Below, in pieces: positions 1 to 8,700 of a stretch of 18,420 nucleotides of DNA (positions are counted from its first letter, which is position 1; each line of letters opens with the position of its first letter). The notes beneath the pieces are model-generated. The model did no database searches, had not been told where the DNA came from, and saw nothing but the letters and a program-made list of their open reading frames with translations. The translations under genes and the position numbers were made by a program. This stretch comes from Clostridia bacterium (lineage in GTDB: Bacteria > Bacillota > Clostridia > Oscillospirales > Acutalibacteraceae), in the NCBI GenBank assembly GCA_017631745.1, contig JAGBSR010000240.1, positions 1-18,420 on the forward strand, read 5' to 3'.

Positions 1-1086
1 CACAACAACGGGAATATTAAGATCTTTAGCCATAAGCTTGAGATTTCGTGTGATTTCAGAAACCTCCTGCACACGGCTTTCAACTCTGCCGCCGCTTTTC
101 ATAAGCTGAAGGTAGTCAACAAAAACAGCATCAACATCACGAAGTCGTCTGATACGTGACTTCATTTCCGACACGGTCATATTTGATGTATCGTCAAAAT
201 AAAGCTCACAGTTACTCAGAAGAGCTGTTGCAGTGGCAAGCTTTGCCCACTCCTCACCTGAGATGTTACCTGTTCTCATCTTTGTGCTTTCAATACGCGC
301 TTCGGTTGAAAGAACTCTCTGTGCAAGCTGTTCCTTTGTCATTTCAAGCGAGAAAAACAGTACCTTCTTCTTACCCATCATAGCAGTGTTTCTTGCAAGG
401 TTAAGTGCCAAGCTGGTTTTACCCATAGCAGGACGCGCACCGATAATTACAAGGTCTGATTTATTAAGACCCGTGATAGCCTTATCAAGATCAACGAAAC
501 CTGTGGTATAGCCCTTATATTTATCCTTGTCGGCACCGCTGAGCTTCTGAAGCTTATCATAAACCTCATTTACAATGATGTCGCCGATTTTGGCAGGGCC
601 TCTTGTAACTCTGCCCTGACGGATATCATAAATCTTCTGCTCAGCCGATTCAAGAAGACTGTCAGCAGATTCAGTTGATGAAGATGCATCCTCGATGATT
701 CCTTTTGAAACATTGATAAGAGAACGAACATAATACTTTTCTCTTATGATTTTTGAGTACGCCTCAACATTTTCTGTTGAGGGTACCATTTCAGCAAGCT
801 GGAAAAGGTATTGTTTTCCGCCAGCATCGTCATATATTTTCTGATCCTTGAGCTTTTCAAGCACAATCAGAGGGTCAATTTTACCGCCGAGAGCATCAAT
901 CTCCTGCATAATAATAAAGATTTCTTTATGCTGAGGAAGATAGAAATAATCAGGTTTAACCATAATATTAACCTGTGTGATGCAACTCGGGTCGATGAGG
1001 ATAGAGCCGAGCACTGCCTGCTCAGCTTCAAGAGAATATGGCATATTGACATCGTCAATTGATGTCAGCATCTTATCTCTTTCCAC
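1..1086 (-). CDS. dnaB: Replicative DNA helicase DnaB (C-terminus beyond the window)
   Basis: The hexameric 5'-3' helicase that unwinds DNA at the replication fork. 362 residues are visible. The frame is still open at base 1, so roughly the last 80-90 residues of a usual 440-460 aa protein are missing. An N-terminal DnaB domain (about 14-115) is followed by a linker and the RecA-like ATPase core. Walker A GARPAMGKTS is at 216-225, FFSLEM at 244-249 and Walker B VFVDYLQLM at 321-329. The visible part stops just before the usual LSQLSR stretch. I chose the GTG start at 1086 because GAGGTG lies 7 bases upstream. The in-frame ATG at 1071 (residue 6) is the alternative but has no comparable site. 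It is the last visible gene of the rnjA-gdpP-rplI-dnaB operon, 26 bases after rplI. I see no intein or frame break. Confidence 0.96.
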   Translation of the reverse strand, partial: MERDKMLTSIDDVNMPYSLEAEQAVLGSILIDPSCITQVNIMVKPDYFYLPQHKEIFIIMQEIDALGGKIDPLIVLEKLKDQKIYDDAGGKQYLFQLAEMVPSTENVEAYSKIIREKYYVRSLINVSKGIIEDASSSTESADSLLESAEQKIYDIRQGRVTRGPAKIGDIIVNEVYDKLQKLSGADKDKYKGYTTGFVDLDKAITGLNKSDLVIIGARPAMGKTSLALNLARNTAMMGKKKVLFFSLEMTKEQLAQRVLSTEARIESTKMRTGNISGEEWAKLATATALLSNCELYFDDTSNMTVSEMKSRIRRLRDVDAVFVDYLQLMKSGGRVESRVQEVSEITRNLKLMAKDLNIPVVV

Positions 1087-1112
1087 TTTTCTTCACCTCG
1101 TTTTTATAATTC

Positions 1113-1553
1113 TTATTCTCCTACACGAACAAAGAGCTTAGCTGATACACCTGTGTAGAGCTTGATTTCAAATTCATAAGTACCGAACTGCTTGATATCA
1201 TCAACAGTAATCTTTCTCTTATCTGTCTTGATACCGAATTCTTTTTCGATTTTCTCCGCAATTTCCTTTGCAGTAACACTGCCGAAGAGCTTGCCGTTTG
1301 CGCCTGCCTTTGCAGTGATTGTGATAGTCTTACCTGATATTCTTTCAGCATTCTTTTTAGCTTCTGCAGTTTCGGTGTCTATCTTATATTTTGCAGCCTG
1401 CTCGCGGTTTTTGAGCTCTGTCATATTCTGAGCATTAGCTTCAACTGCAAGATTTTTCGGGAAAAGGAAGTTTCTTGCATAGCCGTCTGATGCATTAACA
1501 AGCTCACCCTTTTTACCTAAGCCTTTAACATCCTGTTTTAATACTACTTTCAT
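1113..1553 (-). CDS. rplI: 50S ribosomal protein L9
   Basis: Binds 23S rRNA at the base of the L1 stalk through its N-terminal domain. At 146 residues it has the usual length of about 148. The N-terminal domain (1-50) carries the family signature around GLGKKGELVNASDGYARNFL and then FPKNLA. A long connecting helix (about 42-75) leads to the C-terminal domain, which contains NGKLFGSVT near residue 88 and ends in LFVRVGE. The start is fixed by GGAGGT 8 bases before the ATG. The gene lies 15 bases after gdpP and 26 bases before dnaB with no terminator on either side, so it is co-transcribed with them. The gdpP-rplI-dnaB order is a long-known Firmicutes arrangement. Confidence 0.98.
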   Translation of the reverse strand: MKVVLKQDVKGLGKKGELVNASDGYARNFLFPKNLAVEANAQNMTELKNREQAAKYKIDTETAEAKKNAERISGKTITITAKAGANGKLFGSVTAKEIAEKIEKEFGIKTDKRKITVDDIKQFGTYEFEIKLYTGVSAKLFVRVGE

Positions 1554-1568
1554 ATATTTTTACCTCCG

Positions 1569-3527
1569 TTATAAATTACTGAAATATTCATCAATTACAG
1601 CCTTGAGGGTTTCAGATGCATTCTGCACTGTTATATCCTCAAGCTGACAGGCAGCCATAGTCTGATGACCTCCGCCGCCGAGTGATTCCATAATAAGCTG
1701 AACATTGACCTCGCCGTAGCTTCTTGCCGAAATGTTTATGTCGTCGCCGTTTTCGTAAATTACGAACGAAGCCTTGACGCCTTCAATGTTGAGCATTTCA
1801 TCTGCAGCCTGAGATGTTACAAGGCGGACATTTTCTATATTGCCATCTGAAAATGAAATAGCACAGCCGTTATAGGTTTCTGCTTCATCAATGATGGCAT
1901 TTCTCGCTCTGAAAATTTCCATATCATTGGAAAATAACTTTTTGGCATCAACGGTACCTGCACCGCGTGAGCGAAGATAGGCAGCAGCTTCAAAGGTACG
2001 AACACCTGCTCTGAGAATAAAGTTTCTCGTATCAAGCACGATGCCTGAAAAAAGAGCAAGAGAAGCAAATTTATCAAGCACAGGTTTTGCATCGATATAC
2101 TGAGCTATTTCCGTGACCATCTCTGAAGCTGATGAAGAGTTTGGCATATGATAAAACATAACCGTATCTTCGATGAAATCCACACTCTTTCTGTGGTGGT
2201 CAATAATCATAATTTTATTCGCTTTATCAATAAGCTCGGGACAGTCTGTGAAATCTTTTTTGTGTGTATCTGTTACAATCACCAGAGTATTGTTGCCGAC
2301 ACGGCCGAGAGCCTCATTGGGAGAAATGACTACTCCCTCGCCTTTTTCCTGAATAAATGCACTGATAAGCGGAAGGGCAAGTGTGTTTTTTACATTGACA
2401 ACAATATTTGACTGCTTACCGAAATGCTCTGCAATACACTGCATACCAACGGCACTGCCAAAGGCATCGAAGTCAGAAAATCTGTGACCCATAATAAGCA
2501 CATTGTCACTGTCGGAAATAATTTCAGAAATGGTCTTTGATATAAGTCTTGTTCTTACTTTGTTTTTCTTTTCGTGACCCGAGGAAACACCGCCGAAGAA
2601 TTTATACTGAGTACCCTCTCTGATAGCAACCTGATCACCGCCACGGCTCTGAGCCATATCGAGAGCCTGCTTTGCTGAGTTGTTTGACTCTGCAAGGTCA
2701 CCCTCGTGACCGACACCGATTGAAAGAGTAAGGTCTGTGTTTCTGCCGTCATAGGTCAGCTCGCGGATTTTATCAAGAATGTTGAATTTATCGTTTACCA
2801 TTCTCTGATAAGCTCTTTCCTCAAGGAAAACCATCATACGGCTGCTGCTGTATTTACGGCAGAGTCCGCCATATGAACCGACCCACTGCTCAATCATCTG
2901 CTCAGTTTTAGTGAAAATTGCTGCGCAGTCGCTTTCCTTGAAGTTGTTGTAAACCTCATCGGCGTTGTCAAGAACCGTAAGCATTATGCAGGGTCTTGTT
3001 TCAATAAACTCCTTTTCGATATTGCGAAGCTCTGTTTCATCAAAGAGATAAAGCAGATAAAACTCCTCGCCGTCAACACAGAACTCATTGGAATAAACTG
3101 AGAAGCAAAGACTATCGGCTCTGAGTCTGTATCCCTTACCCAAAAGAAGCTTGTCGATATTATCCTTGCGGATAAGCTCCTTGAAGTTTGAAACTGTATA
3201 TTCTGGCGTAATTCTGAAGGCTTCCCTGAAGCTTTCATTAAGCCATATAATTGAGCCGTCTTTTTCAATTACTACACAGGGTACGCTGAGAACCTCAAAG
3301 GCCTTGCCCTGATCAAAATTCAGCTCATCGGTAACAGTTTTAACTTTGTAAAGAAGCTTTTCCTTTTTCTCTATGTGATATATATACTTAGCAAGTGCAA
3401 AACCTATTACAAGCACAAGCTGAGCAGCTGAAAGCACATAGCTGTAGCCTGCCGTCATTCCGCAGAGGAAGACAGCAAGAACTATGAATATCAAGGATAA
3501 ATCATAAATTTTCCAAAGCTTTTTCAT
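1569..3527 (-). CDS. gdpP: GdpP-type cyclic-di-AMP phosphodiesterase (membrane, PAS-GGDEF-DHH)
   Basis: Hydrolyses the second messenger c-di-AMP to pApA, which in Firmicutes links to potassium balance and cell-wall stress (family knowledge). The 652 residues give the complete family layout. Two membrane segments lie at about 10-28 and 31-50. A PAS-like domain spans about 75-165. A GGDEF domain spans about 178-305 and is degenerate, lacking a GGDEF motif but keeping the family stretch SRGGDQVAI at 294-302. The DHH catalytic domain starts near 340. Likely metal ligands are H348, D352 and D354 (GHRFSDFDA), D420 (VTDTH), D443-H444-H445 (IIDHHRK) and D499 (VLDTRNF). DHHA1 ends with GGGGHQ at 617-622. 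The ATG has GGAGAT 5 bases upstream, inside the end of rnjA. Only 1 base separates the two genes, so translation is probably coupled. Confidence 0.96.
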   Translation of the reverse strand: MKKLWKIYDLSLIFIVLAVFLCGMTAGYSYVLSAAQLVLVIGFALAKYIYHIEKKEKLLYKVKTVTDELNFDQGKAFEVLSVPCVVIEKDGSIIWLNESFREAFRITPEYTVSNFKELIRKDNIDKLLLGKGYRLRADSLCFSVYSNEFCVDGEEFYLLYLFDETELRNIEKEFIETRPCIMLTVLDNADEVYNNFKESDCAAIFTKTEQMIEQWVGSYGGLCRKYSSSRMMVFLEERAYQRMVNDKFNILDKIRELTYDGRNTDLTLSIGVGHEGDLAESNNSAKQALDMAQSRGGDQVAIREGTQYKFFGGVSSGHEKKNKVRTRLISKTISEIISDSDNVLIMGHRFSDFDAFGSAVGMQCIAEHFGKQSNIVVNVKNTLALPLISAFIQEKGEGVVISPNEALGRVGNNTLVIVTDTHKKDFTDCPELIDKANKIMIIDHHRKSVDFIEDTVMFYHMPNSSSASEMVTEIAQYIDAKPVLDKFASLALFSGIVLDTRNFILRAGVRTFEAAAYLRSRGAGTVDAKKLFSNDMEIFRARNAIIDEAETYNGCAISFSDGNIENVRLVTSQAADEMLNIEGVKASFVIYENGDDINISARSYGEVNVQLIMESLGGGGHQTMAACQLEDITVQNASETLKAVIDEYFSNL

Positions 3528-3528
3528 T

Positions 3529-5547
3529 TTAAATCTCCATAAGAATAGGAAGAATCATAGGACTTCTTTTTGTTCTTTCATACATAAGTCTTGAAACATC
3601 GTCACGGACGCGGTTTTTGATCGTACCCCAATCGTAAATGTTTCTATCGTAACACTTCATCATTGTATCGTAGGCAGTCTGCTTAGCCTCTTCAATGAGC
3701 TCTTCCGACTCTTTTACAAATACGAAGCCGCGGGAAACAACATCGGGTCCCGATACCAGCTGACCCGTAAGGCCATCGAGAGTTGCAACAACGATGATGA
3801 TGCCGTCTTCGGCAAGATGCTTTCTGTCTTTGAGCACAATATTGCCGACATCGCCGACACCTGATCCGTCAACAAATATCTTGCCTGCAGGCACTGTACC
3901 TGCCTTTTTGATATATTCCTTGCAAACCTCAATCTGCACACCGTTATCGGCAATGATAACATTTTGTGAGGGTATGCCCATCTGCTCTGCAAGCTGTGCG
4001 TGCTTGAGAAGATGCTTCTGCTCACCGTGCACGGGAATGAAATACTGAGGCTTCACAATGCCGAGCATTAGCTTGAGCTCTTCACGGCAGGCGTGACCTG
4101 ATACGTGAACATCATACATCTTTTCATATACAACCTCGGCACCGAGCTTCATAAGCTCATTGACTACCCGGCTGACGGTTTTTTCGTTGCCGGGAATGGG
4201 TGTAGCCGAGATGATAACATAATCATTAGGACCAATGGCAACCTTTCTGTGATCGGAAAATGCCATTCTTGTAAGAGCCGACATAGGCTCACCCTGGCTG
4301 CCTGTTGTGATAAGTACTATCTCATTTGCAGCATAGTTGTTGATTAAATCAAGTTTTATAAGTATACCCTCGGGCACCTTGAGATAACCGAGCTCAGAAC
4401 CGATTGCAACAACATTTTCAAGACTTCTGCCTGAAAGAGCAACCTTTCTGCCCATCTTTTCGGCAACGTCTATAATCTGCTGAACTCGGTGTATATTTGA
4501 TGCAAAGGTGGCTACTATAATTCGTCTGTCCTCAGCTTTTCTGAAAAGCAGTTCAAATGATGCTCCGACCTTGCTTTCGCTTTCGGTGAAGCCGGGTCTT
4601 TCGGCATTTGTTGAGTCTGCCATCATACACAGCACACCCTGCTTGCCAAGCTCTGCAAAACGGGCAATATCAATTATATCGCCGTCTATGGGAGTTGAGT
4701 CAATTTTGAAGTCGCCTGTGTGAACTATTGTACCGCCGTCGCACTTAATAGCAAAGCCTACAGCATCGGGAATTGAATGGTTGACATGAATAAATTCAAC
4801 CTCGAACTTACCGAGATTAACCTTCTTGCCCGGTGACACTACATTGAGCTTAGCCTTGTCAAGAATGCCGTGCTCGCGGAGCTTGCCCTCAATAAGACCG
4901 TTTGTAAGGCGCGTACTGTAAACAGGCACATTGACCTTTTTAAGCAGATATGCAAGTGAGCCGATATGGTCCTCGTGGCCGTGTGTGATACATATGCCCT
5001 TGATTTTATCTGCATTCTTTTCAACATAGCTGAAGTCGGGAATTACAAGATCGATACCGGGCATATCCTCATCGGGAAAAGCAAGACCACTGTCGACGAG
5101 AATCATATCATCCTCATATTCAAACAATGTGATGTTTTTGCCGACCTCATTGAGACCGCCTAAAAACGCAATCTTAATAGGGCTTTGCTTTTTGCTTGCA
5201 GGCTTACTTTCTTTTTTCTGCTTTGAGTTTTTCTTGTTTTCTTTTTTATTTGAAGCTTTTTTGCTTTCAGTTATCTTTTTATTTTCTGTCTGCTTTTTAT
5301 TTTCAGGCTGTTTCTTTACTTCTTTTGCTTTCTTATTTTCTGCCTGTTTTTTGTTTTCTGGCTGTTTTTTGTTTTCAGCAATCTTCTTTGTATCAATTTT
5401 TTCATAAAGTAGAATATCATTGACTTTTGACTCTAATGTTTTCTTCGCTGAATTTCTTTTTTTCTTATAATAAAACGGTTTTGACTTACTTTTGCTTTTG
5501 TTTGACGCAGCTTTATTCTGCTTGAGATTTTCGTTGTTTTCGCTCAT
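3529..5547 (-). CDS. rnjA: Ribonuclease J with a long lysine-rich N-terminal arm
   Basis: RNA endonuclease and 5'-3' exonuclease of the metallo-beta-lactamase/beta-CASP family, central to mRNA decay and rRNA maturation in Firmicutes. It has 672 residues, while the usual length is about 555. The excess is a basic, low-complexity N-terminal arm (1-122) rich in K, N, E and Q. The enzyme proper begins at IKIAFLGGLNEVGKN (124 on). Visible active-site motifs are THGHEDHIG (188-196), VNHSIPDAVG with H257, HTGDF (276-280), the beta-CASP stretch GNEKTVSRVVNEL (453-465), HVSGHA (481-486) and PVHGEQ (505-510). The C-terminal RNase J domain follows. A stop codon sits directly before the ATG in frame, so there is no longer start. 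The SD-like AAGGAG lies 14 bases from the ATG, which is unusually far. First gene of the operon, with a promoter at 5651-5679. Confidence 0.96.
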   Translation of the reverse strand: MSENNENLKQNKAASNKSKSKSKPFYYKKKRNSAKKTLESKVNDILLYEKIDTKKIAENKKQPENKKQAENKKAKEVKKQPENKKQTENKKITESKKASNKKENKKNSKQKKESKPASKKQSPIKIAFLGGLNEVGKNITLFEYEDDMILVDSGLAFPDEDMPGIDLVIPDFSYVEKNADKIKGICITHGHEDHIGSLAYLLKKVNVPVYSTRLTNGLIEGKLREHGILDKAKLNVVSPGKKVNLGKFEVEFIHVNHSIPDAVGFAIKCDGGTIVHTGDFKIDSTPIDGDIIDIARFAELGKQGVLCMMADSTNAERPGFTESESKVGASFELLFRKAEDRRIIVATFASNIHRVQQIIDVAEKMGRKVALSGRSLENVVAIGSELGYLKVPEGILIKLDLINNYAANEIVLITTGSQGEPMSALTRMAFSDHRKVAIGPNDYVIISATPIPGNEKTVSRVVNELMKLGAEVVYEKMYDVHVSGHACREELKLMLGIVKPQYFIPVHGEQKHLLKHAQLAEQMGIPSQNVIIADNGVQIEVCKEYIKKAGTVPAGKIFVDGSGVGDVGNIVLKDRKHLAEDGIIIVVATLDGLTGQLVSGPDVVSRGFVFVKESEELIEEAKQTAYDTMMKCYDRNIYDWGTIKNRVRDDVSRLMYERTKRSPMILPILMEI
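5257..5382 (-). repeat. Seven in-frame hexapeptide repeats (xxENKK) in the RNase J arm
   Basis: Residues 56-97 of RNase J read as seven uninterrupted six-residue units of the form xxE[N/V/S]KK: IAENKK, QPENKK, QAENKK, AKEVKK, QPENKK, QTENKK, ITESKK. The DNA therefore has an 18-base period. The spacing is exact, with no insertion between units. The flanks (1-55 and 98-122) are also lysine-rich but not periodic. The stretch carries a strong positive charge, which suggests a flexible or helical RNA- or ribosome-binding tether. That role is inference only. Confidence 0.85.
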
Positions 5548-5557
5548 TTAAATTCAT
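5513..5557 (-). other. Possible 14-codon upstream ORF overlapping the rnjA start
   Basis: The only SD-like sequence before rnjA, AAGGAG, is followed after just 4 bases by an ATG that is out of frame with rnjA. This ATG opens a 14-codon frame (MNLNERKQRKSQAE, then TAA) that overlaps the rnjA start and ends inside rnjA. The rnjA ATG itself lies 14 bases from the SD. Either the upstream start competes with rnjA, or the spacing is simply poor. A short frame like this arises easily by chance, so confidence is low. Confidence 0.2.
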
Positions 5558-5650
5558 TGCACTCCTTTTCTCAGATTTTGTATTATATTAATTGCAAATT
5601 ATATTAAAAGTAAATTTACGCTAATTACCCATAGTAATCCATTATTGTTT

Positions 5651-5679
5651 ATAATACTATTTTTTGGATAGTATGTCAA
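5651..5679 (-). promoter_or_regulatory. Sigma-A promoter of rnjA-gdpP-rplI-dnaB
   Basis: On the minus strand TTGACA (5674-5679) and TATTAT (5651-5656) are separated by exactly 17 bases. The -35 box is perfect and the -10 box matches five of six. Transcription should start near 5644, giving a leader of about 97 bases. A small hairpin (5-base stem, 5624-5628 with 5634-5638) would sit near the 5' end of the transcript. No riboswitch-like structure is evident in the AT-rich leader. Confidence 0.85.
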
Positions 5680-5701
5680 GGAATATACAGTTAAAAGTTA
5701 T

Positions 5702-5756
5702 CAATATAAAAAGAAATACTGCCCGATTATACTATCAATGTAATCAGGCAGTATTT
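5702..5756 (-). terminator. Intrinsic terminator of the LicD-repeat gene
   Basis: Just past the stop codon, a 10-base stem AAATACTGCC/GGCAGTATTT (5714-5723 with 5747-5756) is extended by GATTA/TAATC across one mismatch. On the minus strand it is followed by the T-rich run TTCTTTTTATA. It separates the large LicD-type gene from the rnjA promoter. Confidence 0.85.
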
Positions 5757-5759
5757 GAT

Positions 5760-8700
5760 TTATTCTTCTAAGGCTTTTTCAAAGAGCTCGCCCTTTGCAT
5801 CCTTGGCGTGAGCAGCTTTGTCAGCTGTTTCTTCATAGAGATATTTACCAAGGTCAATTCTGAGAATCTTACGTCCGCTCTGTCTCTTTGACTCGGGAAT
5901 TGTTCTCATATAGTTTTCACCGTAGAAATGCTTAAGATACTCGTTATAGTAGCTCGGTGCAGGAAGCTTAAGTCCTTCAAAATCAATATCAACAAGGCTG
6001 TAGAACCACTTTTCAGGGAAAGCGCCCTTGATAAGATTTACACCCTCACCATCGATAAGGAATACGTGATCCTCCTGCTTTCTGTATCTCTTGAGCACAA
6101 GGTTGAGCATTGTGTGATAGAGATTGAAGGGAACAAGACGGATAAAGGGAAGAAGAAGCTTTGAAAGAGTATAATATTCGCCGGGAATTGCAGTATTCTG
6201 CCAGCGGATATTAATAATTCTTCTGAGATTCTGAACAGTAAACAGGTGAAGCTTTTTACCTATTGTGGTATTTGCTGTCTTATCATAAACAAAGATATTG
6301 ATAAACAGACCGTTATCAACAAGCTTGAATCTGTCGCTTGTAGCTGTGAAGAAACCTGTGTCGTTAAGGCGTATTCTGTCGTAAACGAGATGTGAAGCAT
6401 CGCCTTTTTTGTAGGTCTGATATTTGAGTCTGTCTGAAAGCTCACCGGGGCAAATCTTCTTGAACTTCTCATAATCCTCTCGGAAGAAGCCGATTTCGAT
6501 TGTATCCTCCCAGGGAATGTATCCGCCGTATTTGACAGCACCTAAAAGTGATGCACCTGTAAGGAAGTACTTGATGCCGTTATTCTTACAGATACGATCA
6601 ACATCCTTGATAATATCAAGCTGTAAGCGACGGATTTTTTCCAGCTTACCCTGATAAAGCTCCTGAGAAATATTATCATCCTCGCAGGTATCAATCATAG
6701 CATAAAGTGTTCTGTTGAGAGCTTCTTTCATCGGAGTTTCGCTTGCCCAACCGATATCACGAAGCTTAAGGTTACCCATTCTCTCGTAGAAGAGCTTGTT
6801 AGGTACTGCTTTGATGTCGCCGACAAACTGAACCTTGGGATTTCTCTCAACAAACTCATCATAAAGAAGACTCTTTATATCGTGCATTGTGAAATTGTAA
6901 TTTGAGGCGTTGTAGATATTACCCTTTCTGCCCTTCATACATACACAGTGCACGGCAGTAACAGCCTGACGGATATAGCAGGCACTGTAATGAATTACGC
7001 TGTCACTCTTATTAAAGGTGATTGTGTTGTTATTTATAAGCTCAGAAATAAGACCATCAATGTTGAGCTTTGATGTGTCTTTAACAAGCGGGCCGAAGAT
7101 GTTATCAAAACGGACAACGCTGAGCTGTTGCTTGTTATATGCGAATGACTTTCTGAGCACATCCTCGAGCTCCATAAGAATTCTGCCCTGATAGAAATTC
7201 TTTTCGTGAAGCACAAGTGATTCGATTTCTCTTTCAGATGCAGCTGCAAGGTCACCGTCAAAGGGCTTTGCAAAATTGAAAATGGGTATGAATATGAATC
7301 TGTCGTTTATATTTCTCGAAAGAGCAAGCCACTTGCGGAGATTTCTCTTTTTATTTCTTATGAATTCAATATTGGTGTATTCGGGAAGCTGAAGATTTGC
7401 AATATAATAAAAGACCTTCTTTGACGCTGATTTGCTCGCACCGTAGTAAGCATCAATATTTTCATAAATGTTGAAAAGTGCATTAGCGTCAAACTCTTCG
7501 GCAATCTGGTCATATAGCTCCTTGTTTCTGCAAGGACCTTCAAGGATAACATTTACACAGCCCTCTGTAAAGCCCTTCTTATTACGGAACATATAGTAGC
7601 CTGCAAGATAAGCGGCAAGAGTGTGCTCGTCACAGATAACGTTGATTTCGCACTTGCTGAGAGCTCCGTGCTTGAGGTTGTTGGTCATAATTTCCTTATC
7701 GATAAGTGAGAGCTCATCAAGGAAGTTTTCGTCGATGCCTGTATCTTCGGTATCGTATACGGGCTTTTCGAAAATTTCACCCTCTAAGTTAACTTCACGG
7801 ATAGGATAATCCTCAGTATGCTCATAGAGGTATTTACCAAGATCAAGTCTGCTCAGAGCGTGACCTGAGTTACGGGAAGATAAAGGAAGAAGCTCCATAT
7901 ATCTGTTGCCGTACCAATGACGAAGATACTCGTCGTAAGCCTTGGGAGCCTTGAAAACCATATCCTCATAGGGTACATCGATAAGCTCTTCAACCCAAGC
8001 CTTCGGGAAGGGACCCTTTTCAAGATTCTGACCTACACCGTCAAGAAGATACTTGCTGTTCTTTTTGAAATCAAACATACGAAGTGCTCTTTCAAAGAAG
8101 CGGTGATAAGTAAAGAAGGGTACGCGCTTCATAATGGGAAGAAGGAGCTTTGAGGCTGTATAGTGGATACCGCGTCTTGCCTTGCCTACCCAACGGATAT
8201 TTATAAGTCTGCGGAAAAACTGTATTGATCTGATGTGGAATTTCTGCAGCATCGGAGAATTAGCAGTCTTATCATAAACAAGAATATCAATGAAGATACC
8301 GTTTTCAATGTCGCTGAATCGGTTGGAGAACTTCGTGCTGAAATAGGTATCCTTAAGGCGTACCTTATCAAAAATATAGTGTGATGTGGGCTCATCGGTA
8401 TAGGACTGATATGAAAGGTGTGAAGCAAGAAGCTGAGGACAGATTCGTCTGAACTTCTCGAAGTCTTCACGGAGCATACCGATATCAATATCGTCGTCCC
8501 AAGGAATGAAGCCCTTATGTCTGATTGCACCTAAAAGTGAACCGCCAACAAGGAAATAATTGATGTCGTTTTCACGGCAGATTCTGTCGATTTCGCGCAT
8601 AATGTCCATTTCAATGCGCTTTACTCTTTCGAGCTTGCCCTGATAAATATCAACATAGAAGTCGCCCTTATATTCTTCATTGAGCTTTATGAGAGCTGTT

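Noticed and set aside
178..305. Intein or insertion in dnaB
   Set aside because: DnaB often hosts inteins, but here Walker A to Walker B is continuous and of normal length within the visible part.
5129..5407. A plus-strand frame rich in Phe, Leu and Ser, resembling a membrane protein
   Set aside because: It is simply the reverse complement of the lysine/asparagine/glutamate-rich RNase J arm, which reads as F/L/S-rich on the other strand.
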